In this document: one piece after another, positions 13,501 to 28,500 of the stretch
How positions within the stretch are numbered: the first letter of the stretch is position 1
Layout of the letters: each line of letters begins with the position of its first letter
NCBI RefSeq assembly: GCF_964204645.1
Contig: NC_134027.1
Coordinates: forward strand, 11,644,485 to 11,708,484
Direction: 5' to 3'
DNA: 64,000 nt
From: Tubulanus polymorphus
Taxonomy: Eukaryota; Nemertea; Palaeonemertea; Tubulaniformes; Tubulanidae
Notes under the pieces: model-generated
The model's input: only the letters and a program-made list of their open reading frames with translations
What the model was told of the DNA's origin: nothing
Databases searched by the model: none
Position numbers and translations under genes: made by a program

Positions 13501-16500
13501 TCGGAAAAATTGGAAAATATATCAAGAAATATATTCATGGACATTGTACTGTACGAGTGAGAGTCTGATATTTACACAGTATTTAGTACGACTGGTAGAC
13601 TGATATTGACTTCAGTATACATTTAAAAATTTTTGTTACTCTGATGGTGAAGTTTAGTCAAACCTCCACTGTCAGAAAATGAATTGTTTCGTCACCAACT
13701 GTCGGTTTTGTTTATTAAATTCAGTATCTAATTGAAGTAGATAAAACACAAGTAGTTTTATATTGGCAAAACATGATATTTTCTAGATAATACCGCCGAA
13801 TAAAGTCTGGATCGGCGCGGCGTTTTATTTTCTGAGCATATACCACATCATTGGCTCGCGGGTTTCCAGGAGACCAAAAATTCAAATTTTTGATGAGACC
13901 CATATTCTCAGACTTTCTATCTGTCTACGTCTAGTGTATGTATGTTTGTCTTTCAGCAACTTAGCTTCGTTGATACTGGATCGATCTTGATGAAACTTGG
14001 GTACAATTTCTGTATGGGGGTCTAGTTGTGCAGTGCAAAGAATGGGCCCGGTACGCCACCTAGTGCAAGAACTAGGCTTTAAAAACAGCATTCTTCAACG
14101 AAATGACCTCGACGATGACCTCATAACTGAAGAACGGGGTCGAATTTCAAAAAGTTGTCTTGACGGAATTTAGCTATTGGTCCTAGATACAACTTATCTA
14201 AAATACAATGGGAAATAGCTGATGGTTATTTCGAAGTTTGAGTCTGTGCCCGAGAACCACTGTCGCCTATGGCTTGTTCATAAAATTCATTTATATAAAA
14301 TGCTTTGAATACGATTTGATTGGTTGGAGGAATGAAAGATTAGTTTCTTCGATTGATTGCACGACTGTAGATCCTAAACATAAGCTGTAACCCATTAGCC
14401 TATCGATAATGTTTCCAAAAGAGGAGTTGAGGGATTTTGAAGTGATGGGATTTTCGACTAAAAGCTTTAGTTTGCGTATCTCATTTCTTTCAGCGTTATC
14501 GATGAAAATCTAAAACCATGGAAAGGAGGCATCACGAAGGCTATGTTTGCGCAAGCCATGGATCGAAAGGCGTATGGTGGATTGCATTACCAAATAATTG
14601 ACCATAAACTTTACCGGGAAGATACCTGTATGTTTCCTAGTAGGTACGTATGTTCTTTGTAAACACGTTTCCATTAAAAAGACAATTGTGCCAATTTTAT
14701 TGTATCAAATGTTTTGGAGTCTCAAATGTTTTACATCGTTTTTTTTTTCGCACGTCTGTCTCGCTTAAGGTTTTAAATTCTCCATAAACCAGGATTCATT
14801 GGTTTTTATTTATGTTTAGCCAGTATGTATATATATAGCGTATTGTTGTTAACCCTTTCAGCACGTCTACACCGCAGTGCAGTGTATAAATCGGTGATCA
14901 ATTTTGCTAGTACACCGCACTGCGGTGTATTGATGTAATTAGTGATTAGTTTTTATTTCTATTAAAGATGACAGCACCTTTAAACATAGTGAAATATTAG
15001 TAACTAACGATACACCGCGCCCCTGTGTAGACGCACTATAGTGGTATTGCTTTTATTCAACGCACTAGGATGGAATTTTTCAAAATTTTCAAAATATCTC
15101 TAGCACTATAGGGTATTAATTAGTCGGCACTGAAAGGGTTAATGCCAGCATTAATCTGCATTTTGGATCTGTTCTTTCATACATATACGTATAATCGATA
15201 GTGTGAAATGTCTGAGCACGGAAATTAAGAGATTGATGTAAAAGTCCCTAAAGATGTTGAGTGACCATTCAAATCAATGGAAATTTTACAAAAAGGGCAC
15301 AATAAGCCAATGCTGAAAAGAAATTTCAAATGGCAATTTCTGTAAAACAACGCTACAATTTTGTCAAAAAATTCTCGTCAAGAGTATTTATTAACTAATT
15401 AGGCATGGACCAAATTTGTCTTTGGCTTTTTCCAGGCCACCATGGCCCGAGCTAAATCATCTCCGTGTGATCGTGGCTTTAGTTGTCAAACAGTTTTGAG
15501 ACTTTGTATAATTCCAGTTGGATCGGTGAAATCGTAATAAAGAATGGGATTCAGGTAAAATCCTGAAGCTGTTAGATAACCGAAAAAAAAGATATACATC
15601 ACCTTAAATCGTCATAAGATATTTCATGAAAATGTTCCTAAAAAGGGAACTGGATAGAATTACAATTTCCTATGAAGAATGGAAGAAAAATGATCTTCGT
15701 AGAAATTATTTATTTTTTTTATCGCTAATTCAACACACTCGCTTATTTCGCACATAACTCCAATTATCCACGGTCTTCGTGTCGTAAACGAAGTTGTCGA
15801 TATGATCTTTGTTCGTTAAATTTTTCAAATACTGTTCCATACAATCGAACGCCAGGTACTCGAAATCGAAGAACATTTTGTTCATGAACGCTACGCTTCG
15901 GTTTAATGTTTGTTGCACCATGCGACCGATATCTCCTATTCCATGTATGCATATGTCGCGTAGAGCTTTGCCGAAACATGGTGGATGGCCCGGATAGGAA
16001 GTCCAAACTTTCCATCGGAAATGCAGTGAATCGCTACTCAGATCGACTGAAAATGCAAACAAATAAAAAAAACGATTTCAATTTGCGATCGGCACAGACA
16101 AGTCTAATGTCATCAGGAAGTTCGGAATAATAAAATCTATTTTTTTTTGTATAGCGCTCAATCTCATGATGACTTTACAGAAAAAATAAACAATATAACA
16201 GATAGTAAAAATACAATATTCATTTGAGTTATAAGTTTCATCGAAAATATGCCTTTTCTTGAAAATCTTAATGAACTTATCCTGAATTTATTTTGTCCCA
16301 TAGTGTTGGAGAGATAAAACTAAAAGATTGGCAACAAATATTTCTCTTCTGCGGTTCATATAAAATATATTCAGTAAGATTAAATATTAGTAAGATTTTA
16401 CGACATTATGTCCGTCAAATTCAGATGAAATTTTTTCTAAAAGGAATAAACATAAACATTAAAGTTAGAGTAAAGTTTTGTGATTAAAGTCATATAATGA

Positions 16501-19500
16501 TTTATAATGATCATTAAATTGCCCCGCCCCCGATTGCTGGTTGCTGCAAACCAATAGACAGTCTCCTGTTTGCACTAGGCTTTACAGCTAGTGGTTTTAA
16601 TACACTTAAAGTATTCCAGACCTTGAAAAGACTACATTTTTCCGATGAAAGTAAGTTCCCACCGTAAAAAATCTGTTTTTGGAGCAGGCGTATATAGATT
16701 CGAAAATGAGAAGAAAATATATAGAGACCCCACATTTTTCTCTTAGAATATCGAGCATTTATTTGACTTGTGCATCTGGTTTACTGCAGGACGCCTGTGA
16801 GTTTCGAAAAAAGCCCTACCCGCATGAGCACCGGGTACGCAGACGTTTTTCTGGTACGAACTCAGTGTCGAGTAGAAAGTTTCGTCTGGAACTTCAGTAC
16901 CGCGCAGCCAGTTGTACAGGTTGATCGCTACGTGATTTCTCGTGATGAACTCGGTGAAATTTCGATGAGCCATCAAATGAAGGTTGCCTTTAAAAAGAGT
17001 CAATTGATGCGGTACGGCGGATTTGTTTTTCGCCCAGCGTTTCTCCCTGAAAAGAAAAACAGAATTTTTAGAATCAATTGTTCCAGGTTTCGTTGTGGGC
17101 ATTGAAATCCTTGATTAGCCTTGAATTGTCAAAAGGAAATTCAAGGCCTTGGAAAGCCTTGAATTCAGCACTTTTCACCGAGATGATGTCAATTGACTTG
17201 GACCATGGATCCCCTCTGAAATCCCACCAAAAACATCTGATTGAAAAAAGTTGTGTTTTCATCAGATTTAATTATGAAAAAAAAGATTTTTTCTTGATAT
17301 TTCCATCTTGATTATTTGCAGAAAGTATGTTTTCTCCCATCATTTGAATTCAACCCGATACAGTTTTCACACTTATTTTTTTCCATTATATTTCCAACAT
17401 TTTATTTTACATGGAAAATCTGTACTTCAACTAATTAAAAAGTCATCAGTGTAGGCATTCAGTAACTGGCTCAAAATTAAGATTATCAAATTTCTTAAAG
17501 TTGCTGTAGTTGGCCGTGTCGCTAAATATCAGTGAATTCAGGTCAGCAGTGGCACAATGAGCCCTGCTGAAGCAGTTTTTGATTGTTTTTGAATGGATGA
17601 AGTGAGGAAATATTGCCGTAAAAATGTTTTTCATGAGGGTAAAAAGCCTTGAATGTGCTTTACAAATGGCCTTGAATGGACTTGAATTTTGGTTGGTCTT
17701 GGGGATATGAACCCTATGTTACGCATATAGGACAAGCTGTATAACCATTGGCCATGTTCTATTCATCTACTGCAGGGTTTTCAGCGGTCCTTCTAAGTCC
17801 TTTTTTTGGAAAAAATTTCGACAAACATCATCTTTTTCCTTCTTTTATCGTTACACAACTCAGTGCGGAAAGACTTTTATGGAACACTTTTTATGGTAGG
17901 TCTTTTTTTCACAAGATGTCTCCAGGGGGACTAGTTATTGATAATGTTCTATACATAATACATGTGGGGAACTGAATGAGGTAAACAACAATGAAATAAG
18001 CAAAATATCGAAGTTATGAAGGCATATTTTGTAAATAAACCGAATGAAGAAAAAAGATTCAAAACAGCTGAAGTTTTCCATAATCAGGTCTGGGACATTA
18101 CAGCGATGATATGGATATGGATTAAAGCTTAGTTATACAAGACAAAAATCTCCAAACTTGAAACGGATATTTATGAAAGACTCGGTGACCTGAAGTTTCA
18201 TTAGTTATGATAAACCGTTGCTGGTGAAACTAAAATGTTAGTAAATATCACTGGTCTTAAAAAATAATCCTAAATCTTACCATCGTTTTCTCTCTTTGCT
18301 GATGAAAATGTCATTTGAACCATTCATAGCCTTAAGAATTCTGACCAATTGGCGATTACTAACTAGTGGCACTTCTTGTCCTGTAAGAATAGAGAATCTT
18401 CTTGTTTCGATCAATAAGTCGAGCAGTTTTTTGACGCGTTAAAACCGTTAGAATGATGTTTTTATACATTGATACCTAGTATGCGCTATATAAGGGGTTC
18501 TGTGTGAGTTGATGTGCACTACATCATCAATATCGGCGTTTCAAAATAACAATTACATATGTGAATTTTGGCGTTTATTTTGTAATCAAATATATTTCAT
18601 AACTTTTATTTTATCTTCGATTAGTTTTGATAATTATTTATTTATGAGAGGAAGTGCACTACGTCCTCGATATATCGGGATTAGACTGGTTGCCGGATCA
18701 ATTCAATTCAATTATCGATATATTCAATAGTAAACAAGCTTTATTGTTCCTTATTATATGAAATGTCGACAATATTAAGCAATATATTATTTATTATTTA
18801 TTTTACGAGGCGTCAATGAACTTTCAAGTTAGTTTCCTCGATCTAAGGATTTGAAAAAAGTTTGTTTTCTTTGTTTCTCCGATAATTTGAATTCAATTTA
18901 GCACAATTTTCGCTTCTTTGAATTATTTTTACGCAATCCTTAAAAAATTTTATGTAGAAAACTTATTTTCATTTTTTCTCTTCGCCCTCCTGTTATAGTT
19001 TCGTTCTTCAGAGACGGAAATTACATTAGGGGCCAGCCTTCCACGCCTTACTGAGGCCAGTCAAAGATTAAATGAAAGTATCTTTCGTAGCATTATCATG
19101 CAAATCTACAACATGTATAAGATCGTTTCATTTTGTTGGGCTGAGACACTAGATCATTATGTTGCAGTATATAATCAGATTTCCATCAGTTGCCAAGAAC
19201 TCCTGAGGCTCAGGGTGGTAAAAAGCTTAGCTTAACTTTTGCTTCATATTACTCTGCATAACTACAGGTTACTTACTATGAGTTACTTCATTAAACACTT
19301 TTGATTAAGTGATGGCTTCCCTGTATATTTGTGTATTACTTTCGATACTAGCCAACCCATATATTAGATTTAAATGCAATGCTGTTCCCATAGAAAGAAT
19401 TCCTGCGTATCACCTAAATTACTTATCACAGGAAATTGATAAAAAGGCCATTTTTGTATTATTGTTTGGATTACGGATCCGCCGCAAAATTTTTCCAATT

Positions 19501-22500
19501 CTAGGTATAAAAATAAAATTTTATTTTGATTTTTTTCCAACTGCCCACTTATTTTTGAGATATGGAATAGATATAGAAATGAAAATGAACATTAAAAATT
19601 TTTTCCACTGCAACATCATCCTATGACACCCCACCCGAAAAATTGCGGTGGACAATGGCCTTCTAATCGATAGATGTGGTGGCTTTGTTCAGTAAATACT
19701 GTCACTCGCAAAATTGACAGCGTCACTTATGAGTGTAGGCAGTAAATAGACAATATTCGGGTACAGTATTATTTTCCCAAAAGGACCTCCAAAATAAAGC
19801 AATTTTTATCTTTTTGTCAAATCGCGATCATGCTATTGACTATTGCCACAGTCATGCAAGCATTTTTGGCCCAGGCCAACTGTTAGCAGAGTTTTATTTG
19901 CCATGCTGCCTAGACCGCGAAAAATCCCTTTCTGTGGTTCTCCTCTAAGCTCCCTAGGCCACGCGCTATGTCAGTGGGTGCCTTTCAAAGTAGTTTTTTC
20001 TCTGGAAGGCAGTTTAGTTTTTAAACTGGCACCCTGTAGCATTGTTAATGTATAAATATGTTTATCTGGTCGTTGGGAAATTCGGAAATTCAATACTGAA
20101 TAAGTAATTGATATTGTTCATTCTAAAATAGGTATTACGTCAAATATGACAAACCAAAATACACTTCTTTTGACAATTTTTATACTGTACAGTGTACTAG
20201 GTATATTCCTGTATTCCTGTGGTGCTGTCACTTGGCATATTTTCATCAATGTTCAGGATGAATAATTCGTCTTTGATCATTGTCTGTTTGATGTCTAGAT
20301 TATAGATTATGAACACATGATGAATAGGCGCGGCAGTAACTGAGTTTGAAATTCTAACTGATTGATCCGACCATCATCTATCATATATTGATTAATTGGA
20401 TGTTCAGTTGTTGATTATTTGTGTTATAGAGAATTTGTGTTGTGAAACGCAAACAACAGTTGTTGTAAATATTCAAAGTCTGCCTAACTAGAGATCAATG
20501 TGGATTAGTGAAAATGTGGATAAGTTCAGTTGTACATGTTACAGGTTGTATATACAGGGTCCAATGACTCTTTGATTCATCGAAAACTCCTTCTAAACCG
20601 AAATGCTTTTAAATGTGCTTAAACTTTTTGATTTGAGTAAAATGCTCGAAACTCCTTCAATTTCGAGATATAGTAGGCAATTAGAAATTTTTGTCTAGTT
20701 TGTAGTTGTACAGTCTTAATTGTGTTTCACTCCCGAACTATGTTCTCCATCTCTGTCATCTGAACATCATAAAGGGGTACTCAGGTTGCCCTTATAACTG
20801 CGACTACAACTGAAAGCGACTGATTCGAGCAACTGGCAGCGATCATCAGCGACTGGTTTTTTGCCAGTTGCGAGGACCTGAGCGCGTCTACAACTGACAG
20901 CGACGGGTTGGCGACGGAAAAACTGCCAGTCGCTATGAGTTGAACATGTTGAACTTTCAGCAACGCGTTGCAGCGACTACCACTAGTTGTGCAGCGTTTT
21001 TGTCGACCTGAGCGCTTCTGCAACCAGTTTCTGATATCCAACTAAGATGACCTTCACTTTGCCGCTGTTTATGGGTTTGAGTCCTGCTATATAATGTTCA
21101 TTAAAACAATTTTATTTGGGCCACTTTTTGTCAATAACTGACTTTTTGTTCATTCTATAAACACTGATAAATAGAACAGTCATCTTGAAATTGACTCTAA
21201 AAAGTGATTTTTGAACGAAAATGACTACTTTGTCGCCTTATCATATTAAGCAGATTGAATCGAATTGAATAGATGAATCCCTGCAATGAGACGTGGCTTA
21301 TATCAGAAACAAAAATACGCGCTGATAAACATGGGCGGCGCTATTTTGAAGAGATCATATGATCAATTAAATCTTGTGTTGCAGCAACGGTCTTAGGCGA
21401 CCTGAGCGCGCAGCTGATTAGCGTTGAACGTTTTAATCAGTTGCTGGCAGTCGTTGCTATTGCTTGTTGTAAGCGACCTGAGCGTAGTCTACAACTAGTG
21501 GTCTTCAGTTGTGTCGCTTCGTAGGGCGACCTGGGTGCCCCTTTACTCTAGAATCTTCATTTCATGTGGTTAAGCTTGAATTCCTCTAAAAATATATCAG
21601 CTGTAAATCCAGAAATTTTTGGCCTAGGTGTTACTACTGGATCTATCAAAATAAGAACTCTCCAGTCTTTCCTACCGATGTTTATCAGAAGACAGTGAAA
21701 GTGATGTTTTTACCGGGAAAACCTCAGGACTTTGAAGTGGACAGATTGTGGTCACCCTGAAATGCACAGTTCAAAGCGGTCCTTGAAAGTCTTTATAAGT
21801 CCTTAAATGGGAATGGGTCGATTCGAGGCCTTGAATATCATGGAGTGGGCTCTTAAGGCTGGCTTATGTCGACAAGCAACGCGACGCCTACAGACTCCTA
21901 CAGGCGCAGCTGAGCGCAACCGCGATCGCAGCCCAGCTTATGTCGACTGCACTCCGATTCGCAGCAACTGAGGCCGACTAGTGGGATATGTTGGTATGAC
22001 GTCGGGTTGCAGTCGCAAGCCAGCTAATGTCGAACCGATAGAGCAGCAACTGGCGGCCTCTCGTAGGCCGCTAGTTGCCGCTAATCGGCGAAAGACCCAG
22101 TTGCATCGGTAGGCGTTGCGTTGCTTGTCGACATAAGCCAGCCTTTAAGTCCTTAAATCATTGTCACAGTCTCGAATGGCGTCATCTCACGTGATAACAA
22201 TTTTAAACTTTGGTCACATATCATTACCGGTGTACAGTTTATCAGATCATGGAATTGTCTGATGGATGGACCTAACTTAATTGAAAATTTTGTGAACTAT
22301 TGAAAAAATCAATAAAATTGCTCGTATGAACGATGAACCCTGGAAATGTAGTATCATTACCTGTCAGATTTATATAATAAATCCAAGTGTCATTGAAATC
22401 TAACAAATCTTTGATACACTGAAGATCGGCGTCGAGAACCGTGATCGTCGCCCATTTCACGTCGAACGACTGCGACGTCAGAATCGCGTTCGGGAAACAA

Positions 22501-25500
22501 TCGACGATTCGTTTCATCGCCGCCTTGAAATCGGCTGACGCTTTTTTGTCGACGTGAAAACAGTAGTAGTTCTGCGGCGCGTAGATCATCCGCAGTAAAC
22601 GTTCGACTTGCTCGATATCTTTGTAGACAGTGATCCCGAATGCGATCGGAAAATTCTGTTCCTCGTCGGATGACGGGCGTTCGGCGTACGCGCGCGCGTA
22701 CCGAAAATCGTCGCAGCCGAAACAGTCGATGAAATCGCCGTATTCCGACGGGTTTATCGTCACCTGCGCGTGCTTCGTCGCGTATCGTCTTGCTTTTTCG
22801 ATGACGCGCGTGGCGTCCACGGCGGCGATCAATTCCCGACAGTATGGCGCCGCGTACGTTCGTTTCGCGACAAACTTCTCGATAATCGTCCGATTGATGA
22901 CGCCTTGAAGTTTCGACGCGTGGGCGCATCGTCGAAATTTCTGTACGATATCGCCGCCGCTGTCTTTAGTAGTAGAAAACAACCACGGTATATTTCGTCC
23001 GTCCCAATGCAGCAAAAACGTACATACCAGAACGATGTATATAGCGACGAGTACGGACACGTATACGAATACTACACGACTTCTCAGTTTGTACATCGTG
23101 TCCCGGTTTCAGTTGCTATGCTTCGAGGTGTCGTAACGTTTCTCCCGTTACAATCCGCATGGAAAATCAATTTTCCGTCATCCGCGATGAATTCTCTCTC
23201 GTTGGTACCGCCGCTGCAGTCAGCGTGCCGTTGCGATGCGTTCACCACATTCTTCACGATGTTCCGAAGAATAGAGAAGAATAGCGAGTCGTTGAATGTA
23301 TACAAAATCTAATATGAGTAGATTAATTATTCGATGCGACGATGTTGCGTAACTATCAAGTGTTGAATTCTAAGGGCGTCTCCTGTGGCTACGCTCTGGG
23401 TGGGGTCATTACATTGATTTTTCACGCGTAAATACTGATTTCCCGTGTTTATATTTCATAGATTATTTTCAGAACGCTCTGAGTTTGTCGCAGGCCTGAG
23501 CAAACGTTTCTTCCGACTATTTTCGGAACTGAGTTTGTCCGTCGGGCGCCTGAGCAAACTTTGCAAACGGCAAACATGTAGATATTTATAATGGCAAAAT
23601 ACGTTGGTAAAATGCCCATGAACGAGTGAATGCTGGGGATGACGGCAAAGCTACTGAGGGATGCGGATTCAGCTAGTGGCTACTCGGTTACCACGCTTCC
23701 TATTTCCTTCTACATTTCAATTAAATTTGCGCTTACTTTTCTAATAAGTGAACAGATTTTCAGCGAAACCGTTACACTGAGTAAGAATGCGAATCGTACA
23801 TCTATCAAATGACTTGTTCGATAATTTTAGGATTTGCCAACCTAAAAATCAAGTTTAAATTTCATAGAAAGTGAATATCGATTATATGCGAATATCGATT
23901 ACGATTACGATTATAATTTTACTGACACTCCAACCATTTCCATGGTATATGGAGGAAAAATATTACACGTGCTGTGCGCAGTGAATTTCAGCGACAGAAA
24001 TGCCACACGCGAAAAACACTGCTGAAATTGCGCTGCTTGATTTCATCGAAACGTAACCGTTTTTCATCCGGGTGTTGGTTACGGCTCATTCAGCTAGCAA
24101 CACATGACGTTAAAAGATTTGGTCAATTCATCTGCCCCCCGGAGGCCACAATCGATCAGAAAAAATGCACCAGCACCACTGCTGAGGCAAGCGACGATTC
24201 CCCAGGGGTAACTGGCGGTTACTCAGGTTATCGCGCTTCAATTTCTTCTACATTTCAAATTCAAATAGACTTTTAAGTAGATCAATTTCAGTGAAATCTA
24301 TGCAATATTCCGTGTGAGAAAGTGAATCGTAATCTATTGGATGACTTGTTATAATACAGATGATAATATTTGCATTCGAGAGCAAAAAACTTCAGTTCAA
24401 ATTTTATTAAAATTCACTATGAATAACTGAGCGCATTGTTGTGCCGACTGTTTTCTATGCGTTTTGTTAAGCTGTTTTCATTACACGGCAATCATCTCAT
24501 CGTTTGTGGGCAAAACTTAAAATTCAAAACGATTTGTGACAAACCCCTTGATGTAACGAAACATTTTACCACACACATGAGCTCATGCGAAGTTAGTACA
24601 CATTGTTGAGTTACCTCACCCACACTTGTTGAAAAACACGCTCAAAAGAAGCTGTGGCAAGTGTGTATGAACTATATGACAACATTTACTACATATCTGC
24701 GGCATTTACAAGTGACTTTTCGTCATCGTTGTTAGATTTATTTGTATGTGTAAGAATCATTCTGTTCCTATTCCTTCTCCATCGCAAAAAAAGATCTAGA
24801 TTAAAGGTCTTGCAGGGGGATACCCGATTGATATGCTACCTACTTTTATCAGCTTTTTAGTAATCAGCCATGCGTATTGGCAATGAAAGGGTGCTGAGTT
24901 TGAAATTTAAGTGGAAATGTCGAAGTTCGACTTATTATGTCGAAATGTGAGTTATTTTTATTTGACTTATATATAATATAAATTTCTAGTTAGTTATGTC
25001 AAAATTTGAGCCATTTTTCTATTAACTCGAAATTTGGCTGAATAAGTCGAATTTTCACATAAGAATAAGTTGAATTTCGACTAGATTAACTCATCTCAAC
25101 GTGATAAGTCGGATTTCACTCGTGTGTCACTAACGTGACAATTTGGCCCGGGCCTGAATCGTTTCCATGCGATAGCGGCTTTTATTATCTCGATATTATG
25201 ACATAAACGTTTACATTGTGAATATTGCGTAACATTGCATAAACAAGTATTGGTATTATTTTAATGCAGGAGAATGCTCTTTTTATTAGATAGAAGTCTA
25301 TTGGTTTAAGGCGTAAACCTAAAAAAAAACGTTTATCTGTTTATCTGATCATTATATTGATGAATGGCTCTCCTACACCCATCTCCTGAGGCTGGGCTGG
25401 AAACATATCTCACCGATAAATCTCGCCAGGTTATACACCAATGAAAAATATACCGAAAGAATTTTGCGCATGTGTTTTGCAGCCAGATATCTCTAGAGGA

Positions 25501-28500
25501 GCAAAAAATAAATCCACATAGCAATCTGATGCTGTAGTAAATCGTACTGATACATCTTCTATCATCTCACCACGCGTTGTTGAATCTGGAGGCACCCTGC
25601 CACCAGGAATTTCTATCGGAATCGTAGTATTGGCGATATTTACGTTCTCAGATTTACTCGAAAACTGAAAGATTCGCCGGAAAGCTATCATAAGATAATC
25701 TATTTTCACTTGAAATTTGACTCTTTTCCGATTTCAAATATTGTAAAAGCATTTCCCCATTAATGGACAAAAAGTAGAAAAATATATTGGAAAATGGAAA
25801 CTACCAGGATCACATGGAGACGATTTGGCCAGAGCCATATGTGGCCCTAGAGAACACACAAAAATCACTTAGTCATTACTAGGGCTTTTTTATCACTTGG
25901 AGTGGAGTACAGATCTACCTCTCAGAATTCTGCATAAATCATCAAATTTGTGTCCTTTGTGTTTAATCGCCATTTTAAAAAAAATTGTTTTCTTTTTGTT
26001 AAGTTCGTCCTTTGCAAAAAGTTAGCTTTCCTTATTTCTTCCATTAATATTCACCTCTATTTTATTTTTCTTCTGCAGATCTTCCGCGATTTTATGTAGA
26101 AAATACTAAACGTTTTCATTCGCTTTTTTCCCATTCCCTTCCATGCTAAAACACCTGTTGTAAAAATTTTTTTCCTGAAGAATCCAAGTAATCAATTAGA
26201 AAAGGCCCTTGAATGAGATGGCAGGCGAGGGTAGTCTCTTCCAGAACAGTTAGCATTCACACAAAATGATGGACCCATGCTAAATTTGGTAGGCCCTAGT
26301 CCAGTTTTTAGTTGGGCCAGTCAACCAGGCACGGAACCAATTGACACCAGTGTGAATGATTGTGGACATCCAGAAATAAGGCCCAGTTCAAAAGCGCTTG
26401 TGGGAAGGATCTCATGTATATCACTTAACTGCATTTCATCATGTATCGTATCATAGCGTTTTTGTTCTCAGCAAAATAATGATTTAACGTTATTTGAATC
26501 TGAATCTACAGTTGTTTTTTTTTCTACATTGTTCGGTGTCTCTATATTTGCAGATGTAGCGGAGTTGAACATTTCATTCTCGAAATTATAGATGATCTGC
26601 CCGACATGGAGCTCATCATAAACACAAGAGATAACCCTTCGGCGGGCTCGGTTCCCGTTCCTATATTCTCATTCAGTAAGGTAAATCTTTTGATTGGCAG
26701 TGGATCTGTAATGAATATTGACTCGCAAGCCATACTTCAGTAACAGTTCTGACAGATGCCGTGTCAACTAATTAAGTTTCTTTTATTTAGACCATTCGTC
26801 GAGTTTTTTGAACCATTCGAACATTCGTAAAATCGACAATACGTAGCTATTTCATGGTAATTTACCTCGGAACCGCCGAACAGGGGTCTGACAAGCGTGC
26901 ACCGCAATTTACAAATATTGCCGTTGTTCGCGTTCATCAGCTGCTAGATCGAAGCTTGTTTATGAAAGATTTACGAGGCTAGCTTTTTTACCCGTATGAT
27001 TGAGAATTTTCATAGAGTGTGAGCACTTGTGCGTGCATTGATGAATTGAAGCGCCGGACTGCAGTATGGATAATTAAGATACAACGCACCTGATGTTGCC
27101 AATTAAACAATGTACATGAAAAAGTTATATCTTTTCTGAACAAATAGTTTTCATGGTATTTTTTACCAGCGTTTATAGCTATATTGTAATGTACTGACTG
27201 TCTAACAGTTAACGATCCAACTCAAATATTGCCCAAATTAGGCAAATTTTCGTATAATCCAAAAAGGACTGTTTTGTCAAATCATGTAATGAGCTGTATC
27301 GGTTTATTTCTTATCAACCAATTTTGTACTAAAGAAAATGTGTATTCATCTTCAAAAATCTGAGGCAGATCTAGGATTTTTTCAAAGGCGTTGCAGGAAA
27401 AAGGACAACTATAAGTCATAGCTGGTGCTGTGCGAGCACCAAAGTTGTGAAGCCTGTAGGCGGGTCTGGGGGCCTACGTTGGAAAATTTCGAAAATCTAG
27501 ACTTATTTCATTTACTTTTCAAGGCATCTGATCTCGTAATCTTCGTTATGGCAACTTTGAAAGTATAGATGTCTTTATATCAAAAAGATTAGGGCCTGAC
27601 AATAAAGGGCACACAGATTTCAGGGGTTTGCTGATCCCCTGTGGATCTATCCCTGCGAAATTAAGATCATCGGGCCGCAACAAACTATGTTATAGAATTT
27701 AAACTTAAATCAGATGCAAATCTCACAGGTTAAGATTTATTTGATTTAGTATGGATGCCATATGGCCGAAGGGTATACTGATACTAGGTTTTCTACCAGC
27801 CAACTCTAAGTATGCGATGCACTTGTTGTCTAGACTCTCCCCATGACCTTTTTTTAACCAAAATTATCCGAGGTTGCCGGCAATAATCGTCGGAATTCAT
27901 AAACATGACATGCATAACCCCTGAGCGATAGATGAAATGTAAATATTTTACGTCTTACGTATAACAAAGCAAGGTAAGTCATATAAACTCATAACTCAGT
28001 TGTATATCCAAAATATCCAAAATGAAAATTGCTTCCTTTTATTTAAACACACAGCGATGTTTTCTCTATCTTGCCCTCTTTATCACACTCGTACTTCCTG
28101 AAAGTGTATTCGATTTATTGTACCTAGAATGTAAACGGGTATTTGGTTGCAAGCCCTTGCTCCTGTGTGTGGTACTTTTGATTCGACATGAACAGCTACC
28201 GTAACGTATCACTTCATTCTAATGATTCAATGAATATTTTGATACGTATCTAGTATGCTTACTCGTCTCAAGATCAAACAGTTCTACTGAAGAAATTCAT
28301 TTTAATGAAGATTGGCAGCCATTTAACAATTTCTGACGAACAGAACATCAATTTTATATCTTTTTATTGTGAATCTTAATGTTCTTTATCATATAGCCCC
28401 GGTAAAAGGTAATAACCCCCAACCCTGGTAGATATCCCCTGGTAAAATTGATTTCACAACTAAATTTTTCAATACACTAATGTAAAAAAATTTAAATAGA

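Noticed and set aside
22390-23312. Long open frames overlapping GCNT-like exon 1 in other frames on both strands (179 and 180 codons)
   Set aside because: Arginine-rich shadow frames produced by the GC-rich exon. The family match is only in the 22361-23096 minus frame.
27360-27660. A further CAGGGG/GATCC-type element
   Set aside because: Short CAGG and GGATC words are present but the two ends do not pair well enough to set boundaries.
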